DNA from: a virus
Strand: one strand, 5' to 3'
Virus record (IMG/VR): IMGVR_UViG_3300034980_000108
Coordinates: 1-43,440 of that record
DNA: 43,440 nt
Under the pieces are notes generated by a model. The model worked only from the letters and a program-made list of their open reading frames with translations, searched no databases and was not told the DNA's origin. Positions 8,151 through 16,178 of this stretch are shown here, piece after piece. Position 1 is the first letter of the stretch; every line of letters starts with the position of its first letter. The translations under genes were made by a program, and so were the position numbers.

Positions 8151-8549
8151 TTAAAACGCCTCTAACGCGAGAACGTCGAAGCCGGGGCAGTCCTTGGAGG
8201 GGTCGAGGTCCCGGTGCCCGCACACCGTCGAGCGGGGCCACAGGCGGATAAGCCAGTCCAGAGAGTTGAACTGGGCATCAGTGAAGTTATCAACGCTACC
8301 TCCGGGGCCCACGAGGGCGATCCCGATGCTGTATAAATTGTGACCTTTTACATGGGCACCTTCGCGGTTGATTGGGCGACCGTGCTCGATGGTGCCATCA
8401 CGGCGGATCACGAAATGGTAACCGACATCTGACCATCCGTTACCATGGGGTGATGGTTCGGTATGCCAACGACGAACTTCAGCCACCCCAATGTCCATAT
8501 CGACTGGGGTCGCTGTGCAATGCACGACGATATTTTTGATCTGTCTCAT
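8151..8549 (-). CDS. N-acetylmuramoyl-L-alanine amidase (T7 lysozyme, gp3.5-like)
   Basis: 132 residues from ATG 8549 (MRQIKNIVVHCTAT). Zinc ligands H10, H112 and C121 and catalytic Y44 and K119 line up with T7 H17, H122, C130, Y46 and K128; GWSDVGYHFVIRRDG and GHRDLDPSKDCPGFD are the family motifs. In T7 it cleaves peptidoglycan and also binds and inhibits the phage RNA polymerase; the same double role is likely but not visible in sequence. It sits between endonuclease I and the primase module, as in T7. Confidence 0.92.
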   Translation of the reverse strand: MRQIKNIVVHCTATPVDMDIGVAEVRRWHTEPSPHGNGWSDVGYHFVIRRDGTIEHGRPINREGAHVKGHNLYSIGIALVGPGGSVDNFTDAQFNSLDWLIRLWPRSTVCGHRDLDPSKDCPGFDVLALEAF

Positions 8550-8602
8550 GGAAGCTCCTACGAGAACAATAGTGGAACATTGGGGTGACAAAAGGTGTCA
8601 GG

Positions 8603-9067
8603 TCACTCGGGGAAATACTTACCCTGCTCCTCGAAGAGCTGGAGGATTTTGGCGAGTGACGTAGGGTTGGTGGTTTCGTTCAGCCACGCGGACGGGATGA
8701 GAGTGTCGGCGAACTGGAAACCTTTGGTGTCACACCACTTGGCGTAAGTGGTTTTGGAAGTCTTGCTGATCTTGGACTTGGACCGGGAGAATACGAAGCG
8801 GATATCCAGCTCAGGGAACTGTCTCTTGATGTAGAGATGCTTCTGTCTGTCGGCAGTCACAAACCGGCCTTTGGTTTCAACGATGATGCCATTGGGGAGG
8901 ATGAAGTCCGGGGTGTACTTGCAGGATTTCTCCAGCTTCCACGGGATGAACATCTCCTCATAGATCACAGGGAGCCCGGAGGCCCGAAGCTGACACTGTA
9001 CGTCATCTTCGAGCCCCGAGCGGTATCCGTGCATGATCGCCAACTGGCGGGGCGATTTAGCTGGCAT
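8603..9067 (-). CDS. Endonuclease I (T7 gp3-like)
   Basis: 154 residues, T7 gp3 is 149. GYRSGLEDD, CKYTPDFILPNGIIVETKGRF and DRQKHLYIKRQFPELDIRF contain the catalytic acidic residues and Lys of the Holliday-junction resolvase/host DNA-degrading family. The ATG at 9067 directly follows the SSB stop; longer upstream starts would lie inside the SSB gene. Confidence 0.92.
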   Translation of the reverse strand: MPAKSPRQLAIMHGYRSGLEDDVQCQLRASGLPVIYEEMFIPWKLEKSCKYTPDFILPNGIIVETKGRFVTADRQKHLYIKRQFPELDIRFVFSRSKSKISKTSKTTYAKWCDTKGFQFADTLIPSAWLNETTNPTSLAKILQLFEEQGKYFPE

Positions 9068-9068
9068 A

Positions 9069-9701
9069 CTAGAAGTCGTACTGCTCGGAGGCTTCGGCCT
9101 CCACGTCATCACCCTCTTCAGGAGCTGCGTCCTTCGGGTCCACGTAGCCGCCCTCAGTCGCACCGAAGCCGAAGCCAGATGCGGTCTGGTTGCCACCACC
9201 GAGTTGGATGATCTGGACAGCTTCGAGGCGCAGTGAGACACCGCAGTTCACGACAGGCTTGCCCTTTTCCTTGCCAGCCATGGCGTAGGAGATCGGTTCG
9301 ATGGCGCAGTTGATGACAGCACCCGAGGTGACCTGCGCGTTGGAGGCAGCACCTTGGCTGTCAAAGATTGGCAGCTTGCGAGACCAAGGCTTGTTGGTCT
9401 TCTTCGAGACGCCAGATGCTTTCATCTTGCACGACAGGATGTACTGGCCAGTCTCGTTGCCCTCTTCATCATATTCAGGGTTCAGAGGGTGGTCGTTGAC
9501 CTGTGCCTTCTTACCCTTCGACTGCTCTTCAGCCTTGGCGATGGCATCATCACGCAGCGCATCGAAGCGCGCGATCAGAGGTAGAGCTGCCTCAGTTGTG
9601 AGGATCAGCTTGGTGTTGAACACACCGGCAGGGTCGTACTTCGTGTCTGGTTCATTCAGACGAGGGAAGGATGCGACGCCTTGGACATTGATAGTCTTCA
9701 T
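9069..9701 (-). CDS. Single-stranded DNA-binding protein (T7 gp2.5-like)
   Basis: 210 residues. OB-fold-type segments (VFNTKLILT, ILSCKMKASG, CGVSLRLEAVQIIQL) and a strongly acidic tail ending in aromatic Phe (EEGDDVEAEASEQYDF), which in T7 gp2.5 contacts polymerase and helicase. Position before endonuclease I matches T7. Confidence 0.9.
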   Translation of the reverse strand: MKTINVQGVASFPRLNEPDTKYDPAGVFNTKLILTTEAALPLIARFDALRDDAIAKAEEQSKGKKAQVNDHPLNPEYDEEGNETGQYILSCKMKASGVSKKTNKPWSRKLPIFDSQGAASNAQVTSGAVINCAIEPISYAMAGKEKGKPVVNCGVSLRLEAVQIIQLGGGNQTASGFGFGATEGGYVDPKDAAPEEGDDVEAEASEQYDF

Positions 9702-9729
9702 GTGTTTGCTTTCAGCGGAGGTTTGGCGA

Positions 9730-9873
9730 CTACGTCTGTAGCCGCTCTAGGGCCTGCAGGTCGTACCCCTCGTTCGTTAGACGAGTGAGCAGATCGACAG
9801 GGAGATGGTCTAACTGGTTGCCAGCTTCGAGAAGGAAACGGACACGCCAGTAGGTCGAAGTGTGTCGGGCCAT
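9730..9873 (-). CDS. Small hypothetical protein (47 aa)
   Basis: ATG at 9873 to TAG at 9730: begins MARHTSTYWRVRFLLEAG and ends ALERLQT. The composition is protein-like, with alternating helices, and it fills the gap before SSB. It overlaps the 59-codon ORF at 9810-9989 in another frame. No clear Shine-Dalgarno. Unknown function. Confidence 0.45.
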   Translation of the reverse strand: MARHTSTYWRVRFLLEAGNQLDHLPVDLLTRLTNEGYDLQALERLQT

Positions 9874-9989
9874 GAGGGTTGGTTCTTCCGTACGCGGAGC
9901 GCATGACGCTCCTGCCGGAGGTCACGGTCCTTTGCGGCATCAAGCCGAGATGGATGGGATGGATGGGAGCGGGGGACGCTGTACGTCAT
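9810..9989 (-). CDS. Small hypothetical ORF (59 aa)
   Basis: Starts with an ATGA overlap on the preceding gene (MTYSVPRSHPSHPS...), rich in Arg/Ser/Pro, and ends inside the 47-aa ORF. The overlap with the upstream stop is the only positive evidence; composition is poor. It may be a chance frame. Confidence 0.3.
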   Translation of the reverse strand: MTYSVPRSHPSHPSRLDAAKDRDLRQERHALRVRKNQPSWPDTLRPTGVSVSFSKLATS

Positions 9990-10252
9990 CCCGGAACCTC
10001 ATCACGAATGAATGACCGGAGGGCTGTGACGTAGTTGTCGTCAGCCAGTCCGGTCGTCTTCAGCATGTTGTCTGAGGCAGTCATGATGTCGCCGGGGGAA
10101 AGCCCTTTGACATCTGCCAGCGTCTTGAGGGTCAGCCCGAGAGCTGCGGCCATATACTCAAGTGGCTCGTCCTGAACGGTCGCGATGAGCGCGAACGCTA
10201 GACGGCTGGCCCGGTGTCTTTGCAGCATGCCGAGGTCTAACTGCTTGGTCAT
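9986..10252 (-). CDS. Small hypothetical protein
   Basis: 88 residues, predicted all-helical (MTKQLDLGMLQRHRASRLAFALIATVQDEP...), with LADVKGLSPGDIMTASDNML in the middle. No family recognised. Coupled by 4-nt overlaps to both neighbours within the RNA polymerase-SSB segment, the T7 class II early region. Confidence 0.6.
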   Translation of the reverse strand: MTKQLDLGMLQRHRASRLAFALIATVQDEPLEYMAAALGLTLKTLADVKGLSPGDIMTASDNMLKTTGLADDNYVTALRSFIRDEVPG

Positions 10253-10638
10253 CGGCGGGAACTATCAAGGTAGGTCCGCAGGATCATGTCACGATCTGAT
10301 GCGTTGAATGCATAGACCGTACCCTCGAAGATATGGAGGGCCAGCACTTCGCCGGGAGACATATACTTGCCCAGTCCGTAGACCCAGAAACGTGGCATGG
10401 AGCCATCCTTGGTCTTCGGGCGGTAGAGCGACAATGTGGTCTCTGCAGTCGCACCACGGGACATGTAGACACACCGAAGCTTGACCCGGTGTTCTAGGCC
10501 AGCCTTCTGTTCGGAGTAGTCGTGGATTTTGTTATCAGCCAGCAGGGACTGAAGGTCGGCATGAGCATCGAGGATGTTCTTACCGTGACCGGCTGGGCAT
10601 AGAGGGATGAACGCCGTACGAGGGCGTACTTTAATCAC
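10249..10638 (-). CDS. Hypothetical protein
   Basis: 129 residues, basic N-terminus (MIKVRPRTAFIPLCPAGHGKN), then a mixed alpha/beta region with FWVYGLGKYMSPGEVLALHIF and VYAFNASDRDMI. The latter pattern reminded me of small effector or restriction-type domains but I cannot name a family. It overlaps its neighbours by 4 nt. Confidence 0.6.
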   Translation of the reverse strand: MIKVRPRTAFIPLCPAGHGKNILDAHADLQSLLADNKIHDYSEQKAGLEHRVKLRCVYMSRGATAETTLSLYRPKTKDGSMPRFWVYGLGKYMSPGEVLALHIFEGTVYAFNASDRDMILRTYLDSSRR

Positions 10639-10982
10639 TCTGAAGCCTCAGCAGCGGCTGACTTCTTGGAGGCCTTCTTCGGCTTCTTCGGTGCAGCGTC
10701 TGCAAGAGCGGCAGCTTCCACCTTGGCACCGGCAACAGCTTCAGCGGCTGCTACGTCCTTGGCATTGGCGACGGGTGCCAATTCCTTGGGGGTTTCTTCA
10801 GGGACCAGAGAAGGGTCCGCAGCCATGGCGAACTCAGCCAACTGATCGGCCATCTCAAGCAGACCTGAAGCACCAATGGCGAAACCATCAGAGAGACTGA
10901 CGGAGAACCTTCGGGTTGGGTCTGGATTGGATGACCGGATAGAGAGACTTGCTTTGCCACCGGGGGCAGTGAAGTGAAACAT
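10635..10982 (-). CDS. Small protein with Ala/Lys-rich tail
   Basis: 115 residues. The N-terminal half (FHFTAPGGKASLSIRSSNPDPTRRFSVSLSDG) looks like a beta structure; the C-terminal third is low-complexity Ala/Lys/Glu (PKKPKKASKKSAAAEASE), which suggests a flexible nucleic-acid-binding or histone-like tail. First gene after the phage promoter at 11063-11081. Confidence 0.6.
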   Translation of the reverse strand: MFHFTAPGGKASLSIRSSNPDPTRRFSVSLSDGFAIGASGLLEMADQLAEFAMAADPSLVPEETPKELAPVANAKDVAAAEAVAGAKVEAAALADAAPKKPKKASKKSAAAEASE

Positions 10983-11062
10983 AGGGGATACCTGATGTTA
11001 CTGATGGGAGGGGTGAAGGAAGACCTAAGGCTGACTTAAAGTTAGCTTTGGGCCACAGGTCT

Positions 11063-11081
11063 TCCGACAACTGAGCTTTAT
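11063..11081 (-). promoter_or_regulatory. Phage RNA polymerase promoter after the RNA polymerase gene
   Basis: Minus strand ATAAAGCTCAGTTGTCGGA, one base different from the copy at 133-151. It sits between the RNA polymerase stop and the first class II gene, the T7 phi1.x position, so it is expected to start phage-polymerase transcription of the replication genes. Confidence 0.8.
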
Positions 11082-11096
11082 GGGGAGGATGTCTGG

Positions 11097-13673
11097 TTAT
11101 GCGAAGAAATACAGGGAGTTAAGAACATCCGTGATTTCTAGGTCACCGTGGGCTGGTAGTGGTGGCAGGGCTGCCCCTACTTCCTCGGGTAACTGGTCAA
11201 CCAGCTCGTCTCTAAATGAGATCAGCCAGTCCTGCTCTTGGTACATCTGGACGAACGCCTGCCGGATGGCAAACTGAAGGCTCTCTGTGTCCGCCGCATG
11301 CGTCGCATAGCTATCGTGAACCATCGACAAGTGGATCGTAGGGCCTACAATATCCAGCAGTATCTCCACGGTCCTGAGCATATGCGCCGCATCCATGGCG
11401 TGGACGAAGTTCGGAGCAATCGCCAAGGCCATCTTCGCACTGTCGATCTTATCCTCGTACCCGTCCGCGATCTGTATCTGGACACGCTGCCCCGCGATGA
11501 GCAGCGGGACCTTCTTGTTCTTGGACTTGCGATAGTCCTGCTTGACCACGAAACCTGACGGAGACGTCCAGCTGATCGGGTGCCCAGCCTTGGCGACCAC
11601 CTTGGCCACCGCCTGCAGCCAGTCCATTGCATCGCGAGCAGCGATCACAGTCGAGCTGGTGGCCTCCCAGACGAGCTTCCCGAGGTATTGGGCGGCTGCG
11701 TATGGCTCAGAGGTGAACGGGCTTGTACCGGCCTTCTCAAGCGGACGTATGGTGTCCTCCATGATCTGGTCTGCGAAGCCTGTGCGTGTCGCCCCATACG
11801 GGAGCGTCATGACTGGGCGCTTCACGGTCGACCGCTTCATGAGAGGCAGCCACTTCTGTGCGGTCGGCTCTCCCAGACCAGCACGCTCCTCCAGATCGAT
11901 CACCACCTTCTTCATGACCTCGGTGTAGATGTCTTCAGGCTTCGATCCGGGTAACAGGTTGACCGCCCTGCCCCCTACACTGTCCCTGAGCATGGCTGAC
12001 AGGTGCTGCAGGCCGTTGCATGACCCGTCCATAGCCACGGGTGTGTGTGAGACGTGCTCCAGACCGTGCTGGGTGTAGCCCCACCAGTCGAAACAGAACT
12101 GGAGGAACTGGAAGGGTTTGTCGGCGTCCATCCAGAACCGCTCGGCGAACGGGTCCTCTGCAGCGCGTACGATCCGAGCCTCGTTGGCCTCCACCCAGCC
12201 GACCCGGTCATCGTACGGGCACTTGTCCTCGCCCCAGACGTTGGCACCCTGTACGGCCAGCCAGTACGCCCCGTCCTCTCCCAGCTCCTTGCCGTGAGCG
12301 AACTCCAGCAGGCCCTTGGACAGGTCGTCACCCTGAGGCTTCAGGAAGCTCGGCATGTCGTACACCCGGCCCCGGAAATCCACGACCTTGGGGAAGTAAA
12401 TGTGTGGTTCCTTGGACATACTCTGGGCCAGCATCACAGTCTTCTCGACAGCGAGCATCTGGCCCTTCATGGCGGCGTTGCGAGTGTGTGCCTCACGGGC
12501 AGCTCGCCGCCACACTGTACGTGCCTCTTCGTTCGTCTCGATGTCGTGAGGCTTCGCCGGTATCGTCTCCAGCTGTGACGGGGGCATGCTCCCACAGATG
12601 ATGTTTGAGGAGCGCATCCTGTTGATCACCTCCAGCACCTTGGCGCTGATCCGGTACGGTGTGGCCTGCAGGTAGTTCACAGGGCCAAACATGCGCGGCA
12701 TGTCACCCTCGCTGGCCGACCGGATGCCGTTCGACTTGTTACGTGCCACGACCATCTGCCCGCCCCGCTTGAACGGCAGCCAGTAACCCCCAGACTTCAA
12801 GGTAGACCATGGCCGTGGCGGGATCAGTGTTGGGTACATGTACGGAGACATCTCAGCGTTCATCTGGTCAGCCTTGAGCATCACAGCCAGCGCGGTGTCG
12901 GTGAGTTCGAAGACCTTGGTCAGCTTCTTACCCTTGGACAGGTTGGTCGATTGGACGATCCCGAGCTTCTCAATGCAGCCAAGCAGGAAGACACCCAGCC
13001 GCACTTTCTCAGTATTGTGCATACGAGCCGCGTCATCGTCGGAGATTTTCTCGTAGGCTTCAATGATCTCTTTGCGGCGCTGGGCAGGATTGCGAGAGCG
13101 TTCGTTGATGCGGCGCAGGACCCGGTCAAACAGGCCCCGGTCAGACTTGCGGAACAGGCGGGCGAGGTATTCGCTCTCGATCTCGTTCCCAATGCCGAAC
13201 CCAAGGCGCTGGGTGGTACAGCGTGAGCCTTCCAGCTGCGCGAGCGAGTTCGTGACGGATCGCAGCGCGAGGACAGCCGTGTCCTTGGCAGGTAGCAGCT
13301 GCAGTGTGCGTAGCTCCGGGGGCTTGCGGCGCACCATACCACTCCCAAGGCGTACGACCTCTTCGATGATCATTTCAGACAGCTCCCCAGCCATCCGCGA
13401 CATGATCACTCTGCCACCTGCCGTGGCCGATATGTTTCCGCGAGCCTTCTCTTCGGCTGTCCGCTTCTCAGCGCGGGCGATGCCTGTGTCGATCATTTCC
13501 TGCTCGTGTTCCATCTCACGGGCGAGTTGGTCGTCTGAAAATTCCATTGCATTCAAGTTTGGGAGTGGTTGTGTCACGTTTCGCGTCACTTTCATGGTCA
13601 TTGGGGGAACAGTGAAGAGGTCGGTCCTAGTTGGGACGTGAAAAACCTGAACCCCGTAAGGCTCAGGCATCAT
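11097..13673 (-). CDS. Single-subunit DNA-directed RNA polymerase (T7 gp1-like)
   Basis: 858 residues, T7 is 883. All hallmark motifs are present: VVDFRGRVYDM, AMDGSCNGLQHLSAMLRD with catalytic Asp near 549 (T7 D537), STVKRPVMTLPYG with Lys near 618 and Tyr near 626 (T7 K631, Y639), and SMVHDSYATHA with Asp near 787 (T7 D812). It ends LNSLYFFA, close to the T7 DFAFA ending. It transcribes the phage class II and III genes from the AGCTCAGTTATCGGA promoters. The exact start is uncertain: no good Shine-Dalgarno before 13673, and internal ATGs exist within the first 45 codons. Confidence 0.96.
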   Translation of the reverse strand: MMPEPYGVQVFHVPTRTDLFTVPPMTMKVTRNVTQPLPNLNAMEFSDDQLAREMEHEQEMIDTGIARAEKRTAEEKARGNISATAGGRVIMSRMAGELSEMIIEEVVRLGSGMVRRKPPELRTLQLLPAKDTAVLALRSVTNSLAQLEGSRCTTQRLGFGIGNEIESEYLARLFRKSDRGLFDRVLRRINERSRNPAQRRKEIIEAYEKISDDDAARMHNTEKVRLGVFLLGCIEKLGIVQSTNLSKGKKLTKVFELTDTALAVMLKADQMNAEMSPYMYPTLIPPRPWSTLKSGGYWLPFKRGGQMVVARNKSNGIRSASEGDMPRMFGPVNYLQATPYRISAKVLEVINRMRSSNIICGSMPPSQLETIPAKPHDIETNEEARTVWRRAAREAHTRNAAMKGQMLAVEKTVMLAQSMSKEPHIYFPKVVDFRGRVYDMPSFLKPQGDDLSKGLLEFAHGKELGEDGAYWLAVQGANVWGEDKCPYDDRVGWVEANEARIVRAAEDPFAERFWMDADKPFQFLQFCFDWWGYTQHGLEHVSHTPVAMDGSCNGLQHLSAMLRDSVGGRAVNLLPGSKPEDIYTEVMKKVVIDLEERAGLGEPTAQKWLPLMKRSTVKRPVMTLPYGATRTGFADQIMEDTIRPLEKAGTSPFTSEPYAAAQYLGKLVWEATSSTVIAARDAMDWLQAVAKVVAKAGHPISWTSPSGFVVKQDYRKSKNKKVPLLIAGQRVQIQIADGYEDKIDSAKMALAIAPNFVHAMDAAHMLRTVEILLDIVGPTIHLSMVHDSYATHAADTESLQFAIRQAFVQMYQEQDWLISFRDELVDQLPEEVGAALPPLPAHGDLEITDVLNSLYFFA

Positions 13674-13736
13674 ACGTCACAAAACTAGCTGTAAGGTCGG
13701 GCAGATCGCCCACCAGAACCTAAATCTAAAGAATGT

Positions 13737-13823
13737 TGGTGCGGCTGGAGGGACTTGAACCCCCACTTCTGTTAAGAAACAAGGACCTAAACCTTGCGTG
13801 TCTACCAATTTCACCACAGCCGC
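13737..13823 (-). tRNA. tRNA-Leu (anticodon UAG), CCA encoded
   Basis: 87 nt with a perfect 7-bp acceptor stem GCGGCTG/CAGCCGC, discriminator A and encoded CCA, D-arm with GGTGAAATTGG, anticodon arm CAAGG-TTTAGGT-CCTTG (anticodon TAG), a long variable arm as expected for Leu, and T-arm GGGGG-TTCAAGT-CCCTC. It lies immediately beyond the integrase 3' end, where related temperate podoviruses carry an attP site matching a host tRNA. It may be a working tRNA, the attP core, or both. Confidence 0.9.
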
Positions 13824-13824
13824 A

Positions 13825-13882
13825 CGTCACAGCAGTCACATGCGCGTCACGCTCTCGCGTCACACGTCACAGTCCGCGTCAC
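13825..13882 (-). repeat. Cluster of GTGACG repeats between integrase and tRNA-Leu
   Basis: The minus strand has GTGACG at 13825-13830, 13845-13850, 13858-13863, 13865-13870 and 13877-13882, plus a TGTGAC at 13835-13840; most are TGTGACGY or GTGACGCG. Two more copies lie in the first codons of the RNA polymerase gene (around 13575-13595) and one near 13674. Candidate integrase arm-type or excisionase sites. Confidence 0.55.
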
Positions 13883-14934
13883 ATCGCCTTTTGCAGCATG
13901 TCACGGGCGTTCTCAAGGTCTCCCGGCAGTAGCTTCGCATACCGCAGGGTCATCTTGATTTCAGTATGACCCAGCCACTTCTGAACGATCATCAGGTCCC
14001 GCGTTCTGGCGTACAGCCGAGTTGCGAGGGTGTGGCGCATTGCGTACGGGATGAAACCTTCGTCATCGGACAGCGCCATGGTGTCACGGGCCCATTTCCA
14101 CGCGTGCCGGAAGCCACCTTTGGTAACCCAACAAAACGGCTGCGCGCCATTCTGAAATATCTGCCGCTCTAAGGCCTCCAAGGCCCTGTCGGTCAGCGGG
14201 ATAGTGCGGCGATGGCCGGACTTGGTCTTGGTGAGGGTCAGTAGCGATCCGCGCAGGTTCTTTGTTTCAATCACCGACATCTCGCTTTCCCGAGCGCCTG
14301 TGTCCATCAGCAGCGTGATGAAGTCGGCCCACCGCGCACCCGAGTTCTTGCGCTGTGGTGTATGGTCCCAGACCTCAGTGAACAGGTGGTGCAGCTCCTG
14401 AGCCTCTTCATCAGTCATAACCCGGTCGCGGGTGTTGTCCCCAATCTTGGGCTTGTCGAAGAACGGCTTGGTCTTGATGTTTCCCCGGCGATGGAAGTGC
14501 GTGAACATCTTCGATACGCAGGAACACCGGCTGGCGATGGTGCTGGCAGCGAGCGGGATCGCCTTCATATCCGCGATGTATTTATCCGCATCCTCAGTCG
14601 TGATGGTCGTGATGTCCCTGTCAGCCCCGAAGGCCTCGCAGGCAGCCTTCATGTTCGACCGCTGTGTCCGAGCACATCCAGCTGGCTTCCAGTACACCTC
14701 CCATGTGGTTTCGAGAGCTGCCTCCAGTAGGAGCGCGTTGGACCCGCCAGTCTTGGCTGTGGGTGCCTTAGGGTCTCCTCCGGTCAGCAGTATGTGTTCG
14801 ACTTCGGCGTGGCGCGCTTTCGCATCCGCCATGGTGCCGTTGAACTGCTGCCGGTGTCGTCTCAGCTTGCCTTCGTATCGTACGTGAACATCGATCTGAT
14901 AGCCGGGGCAGTCCTTGCGGTTTCGTATTCCCAT
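13879..14934 (-). CDS. int: Tyrosine recombinase / phage integrase
   Basis: 351 residues from ATG 14934 (MGIRNRKDC). The catalytic set is complete: Arg in DTGARESE, Lys in TKSGHRRTIPL, HxxR in YAMRHTLATRL, His in KWLGHTEIK and the nucleophile Tyr in TLRYAKL. The N-terminal 60 residues look like an AP2-type arm-binding domain (GYQIDVHVRYEGKLRRHRQQF). I chose 14934 because an ATGAGGA sequence containing the Shine-Dalgarno GAGGA overlaps the longer start at 14949, and the same leader precedes the gene starting at 17362. Predicted to integrate the phage, probably at a tRNA-Leu. Confidence 0.92.
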   Translation of the reverse strand: MGIRNRKDCPGYQIDVHVRYEGKLRRHRQQFNGTMADAKARHAEVEHILLTGGDPKAPTAKTGGSNALLLEAALETTWEVYWKPAGCARTQRSNMKAACEAFGADRDITTITTEDADKYIADMKAIPLAASTIASRCSCVSKMFTHFHRRGNIKTKPFFDKPKIGDNTRDRVMTDEEAQELHHLFTEVWDHTPQRKNSGARWADFITLLMDTGARESEMSVIETKNLRGSLLTLTKTKSGHRRTIPLTDRALEALERQIFQNGAQPFCWVTKGGFRHAWKWARDTMALSDDEGFIPYAMRHTLATRLYARTRDLMIVQKWLGHTEIKMTLRYAKLLPGDLENARDMLQKAM

Positions 14935-14960
14935 GTTGGTCGTCCTCATGTGTGTGAATT
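14935..14960 (-). repeat. Copy of the repeated 5' leader element (integrase)
   Basis: Minus strand AATTCACACACATGAGGA, then CGACCAACATG at the start codon. It is nearly the same as the leader of the gene ending at 17102 (CACACACATGAGGAACGACCAAATG), so two unrelated genes share a leader including GAGGA. Confidence 0.65.
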
Positions 14961-15340
14961 TACTGCAGGTGTTCGGTCATCCGATTGATCAGTGCCAGCC
15001 CCTTCGGTGACAGCTTCACACGGATCATCCGCAGGTCTCTGTCGTCGTGGATACGTTCGACCAGCTTCAGGCTCTTCCGAGCGTTGGCTGGTCGTTCGTC
15101 ACCGATCCTAGACTTGCCCAGACGCCGGTCGCCCAGTGTCTGCACGGTCCTACTCATGTTCGGGCGTGCCATGCCCGTATTGTCTGCCACCTCGGCAATA
15201 GAAGGCCACTCGCCGTGCGTCTCATGGTGTTTCTTCACGTAGATCAGCACAGCGCCATAACTGGCCGGGAAGTCCGGCTCAATCGCTCGCAGCTCATTCA
15301 TAATCCGGCCTAAGGCCTTGAGTTCTTCTGTATCGGTCAT
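14960..15340 (-). CDS. Winged-helix (MarR-like) transcription regulator
   Basis: 126 residues from the ATG at 15340, preceded by AGGGGAGA. A MarR/wHTH pattern is visible: YGAVLIYVKKHHETHGEWPSIAEVADNTGMARPNMSRTVQTLGDRRLG (helix-turn-helix) followed by a wing and IRVKLSPKGLALINRM. It lies just upstream of and co-directional with the integrase, so a role in controlling integration or early expression is likely. Not a CI-type repressor by sequence. Confidence 0.75.
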   Translation of the reverse strand: MTDTEELKALGRIMNELRAIEPDFPASYGAVLIYVKKHHETHGEWPSIAEVADNTGMARPNMSRTVQTLGDRRLGKSRIGDERPANARKSLKLVERIHDDRDLRMIRVKLSPKGLALINRMTEHLQ

Positions 15341-15360
15341 GTGTTCTCCCCTGTGCCCAT

Positions 15361-15388
15361 GACGCCTATCTGGTGATGGACACCTATC
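15361..15388 (-). promoter_or_regulatory. Direct repeat, candidate operator before the winged-helix gene
   Basis: Plus-strand 10-mers GACGCCTATC (15361-15370) and GACACCTATC (15379-15388), 18 bp apart, lie 21-48 bp upstream of the regulator's ATG. Spacing near two helical turns and the location fit an autoregulatory site; inference only. Confidence 0.4.
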
Positions 15389-15434
15389 CAAAATTGGAAC
15401 GCAGTAGGCAACAGCAGGTGACAGCCCGCGGACA

Positions 15435-15464
15435 CATTAACGCATGAGGTGGCAGAAGTTTCAA
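15435..15464 (-). promoter_or_regulatory. Possible sigma70-type promoter for the regulator-integrase pair
   Basis: Minus strand TTGAAA (15459-15464), 18-bp spacer, TTAATG (15435-15440), upstream of the direct repeats and the winged-helix gene. Weak -10, so tentative. Confidence 0.35.
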
Positions 15465-15472
15465 CCTCTAAA

Positions 15473-15634
15473 CTATTCTAGCTCGTGCCCGTGGCGCGCC
15501 TCATAGTCCCTGCAGGTGGCCGTGCGAGGCCTTTCGTAGTCCGGGGCGAACCCCAGTGCCCGCATGATGTCCATCGGGTCTGCGGGAGGCTTGGTGCCCA
15601 GCTCAGGTGTCTCTCGTTTCTGCTGTTCGGTCAT
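15473..15634 (-). CDS. Small hypothetical protein (53 aa)
   Basis: ATG at 15634 overlaps the upstream stop (ATGA); ends at TAG 15473. Begins MTEQQKRETPELG and contains MDIMRALGFAPDYERP. Hydrophilic, unknown. It is the last gene of the early operon before the regulator-integrase pair. Confidence 0.6.
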   Translation of the reverse strand: MTEQQKRETPELGTKPPADPMDIMRALGFAPDYERPRTATCRDYEARHGHELE

Positions 15635-15822
15635 GCGTATACGCCTCCTCGGCGGGCTCTTCGACTTCTGGTTTTCAGCAGGTTCTCGACCGCGATCAGA
15701 CGGGCCCTCTCCTGCGCGGTGTTGGCGTGTGAATGGAACCGCAGTGCCTTGCGGACGTTCTTGAGTTCTTGTGTCGGGCTGGACGCGTAGAACTGGGCCT
15801 CATCGGCGATCTGTTTGATCAT
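15631..15822 (-). CDS. Small hypothetical protein (63 aa)
   Basis: Helical, strongly basic C-terminus (ENLLKTRSRRARRGGVYA). Start and stop both overlap neighbours by 4 nt. No family recognised. Confidence 0.6.
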   Translation of the reverse strand: MIKQIADEAQFYASSPTQELKNVRKALRFHSHANTAQERARLIAVENLLKTRSRRARRGGVYA

Positions 15823-16178
15823 AGTGAGATGCCCCAGCTGCGAATTTCTTCCCGCAGGGCGCGGTCATGCTCGTAGACATCCTCACACAGCGTGCGCGCG
15901 AACCTACTTAGGGCGATCCGCGTACCTGTGTTCTCGCAGCGGTCGTGCCGCTCCAAGATCAAACGCGCCACAAGAACTGTAGGGGCCTCAAGGAACCGCA
16001 AAACGGTACCGCCTGAGCGCCTGACAGGGTCCCACGGCTGGCTTGCCCGCTCTGGGTGCGGACGCGCCTTCAACGTGACGTCCAGCTCGTAATCGGATGC
16101 GCCTACCGAGCGTAACAGATACTGCAGCTCGAAACCCGCCATGGGGCCCAACTTATACTCTTTCCAAAATTCGCTCAT
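15819..16178 (-). CDS. Hypothetical early protein (119 aa)
   Basis: Starts MSEFWKEYKLG at the ATG overlapping the upstream stop; longer frames upstream are unlikely. Mixed charge, mostly helical at the C-terminus (DVYEHDRALREEIRSWG). No family recognised. Confidence 0.6.
   Translation of the reverse strand: MSEFWKEYKLGPMAGFELQYLLRSVGASDYELDVTLKARPHPERASQPWDPVRRSGGTVLRFLEAPTVLVARLILERHDRCENTGTRIALSRFARTLCEDVYEHDRALREEIRSWGISL

Noticed and set aside
9698-9943. 81-codon minus-strand ORF MMPQRTVTSGR...
   Set aside because: Arg/Ser/Pro-rich frame shadow; the 47-codon ORF in another frame at 9730-9873 looks more protein-like.
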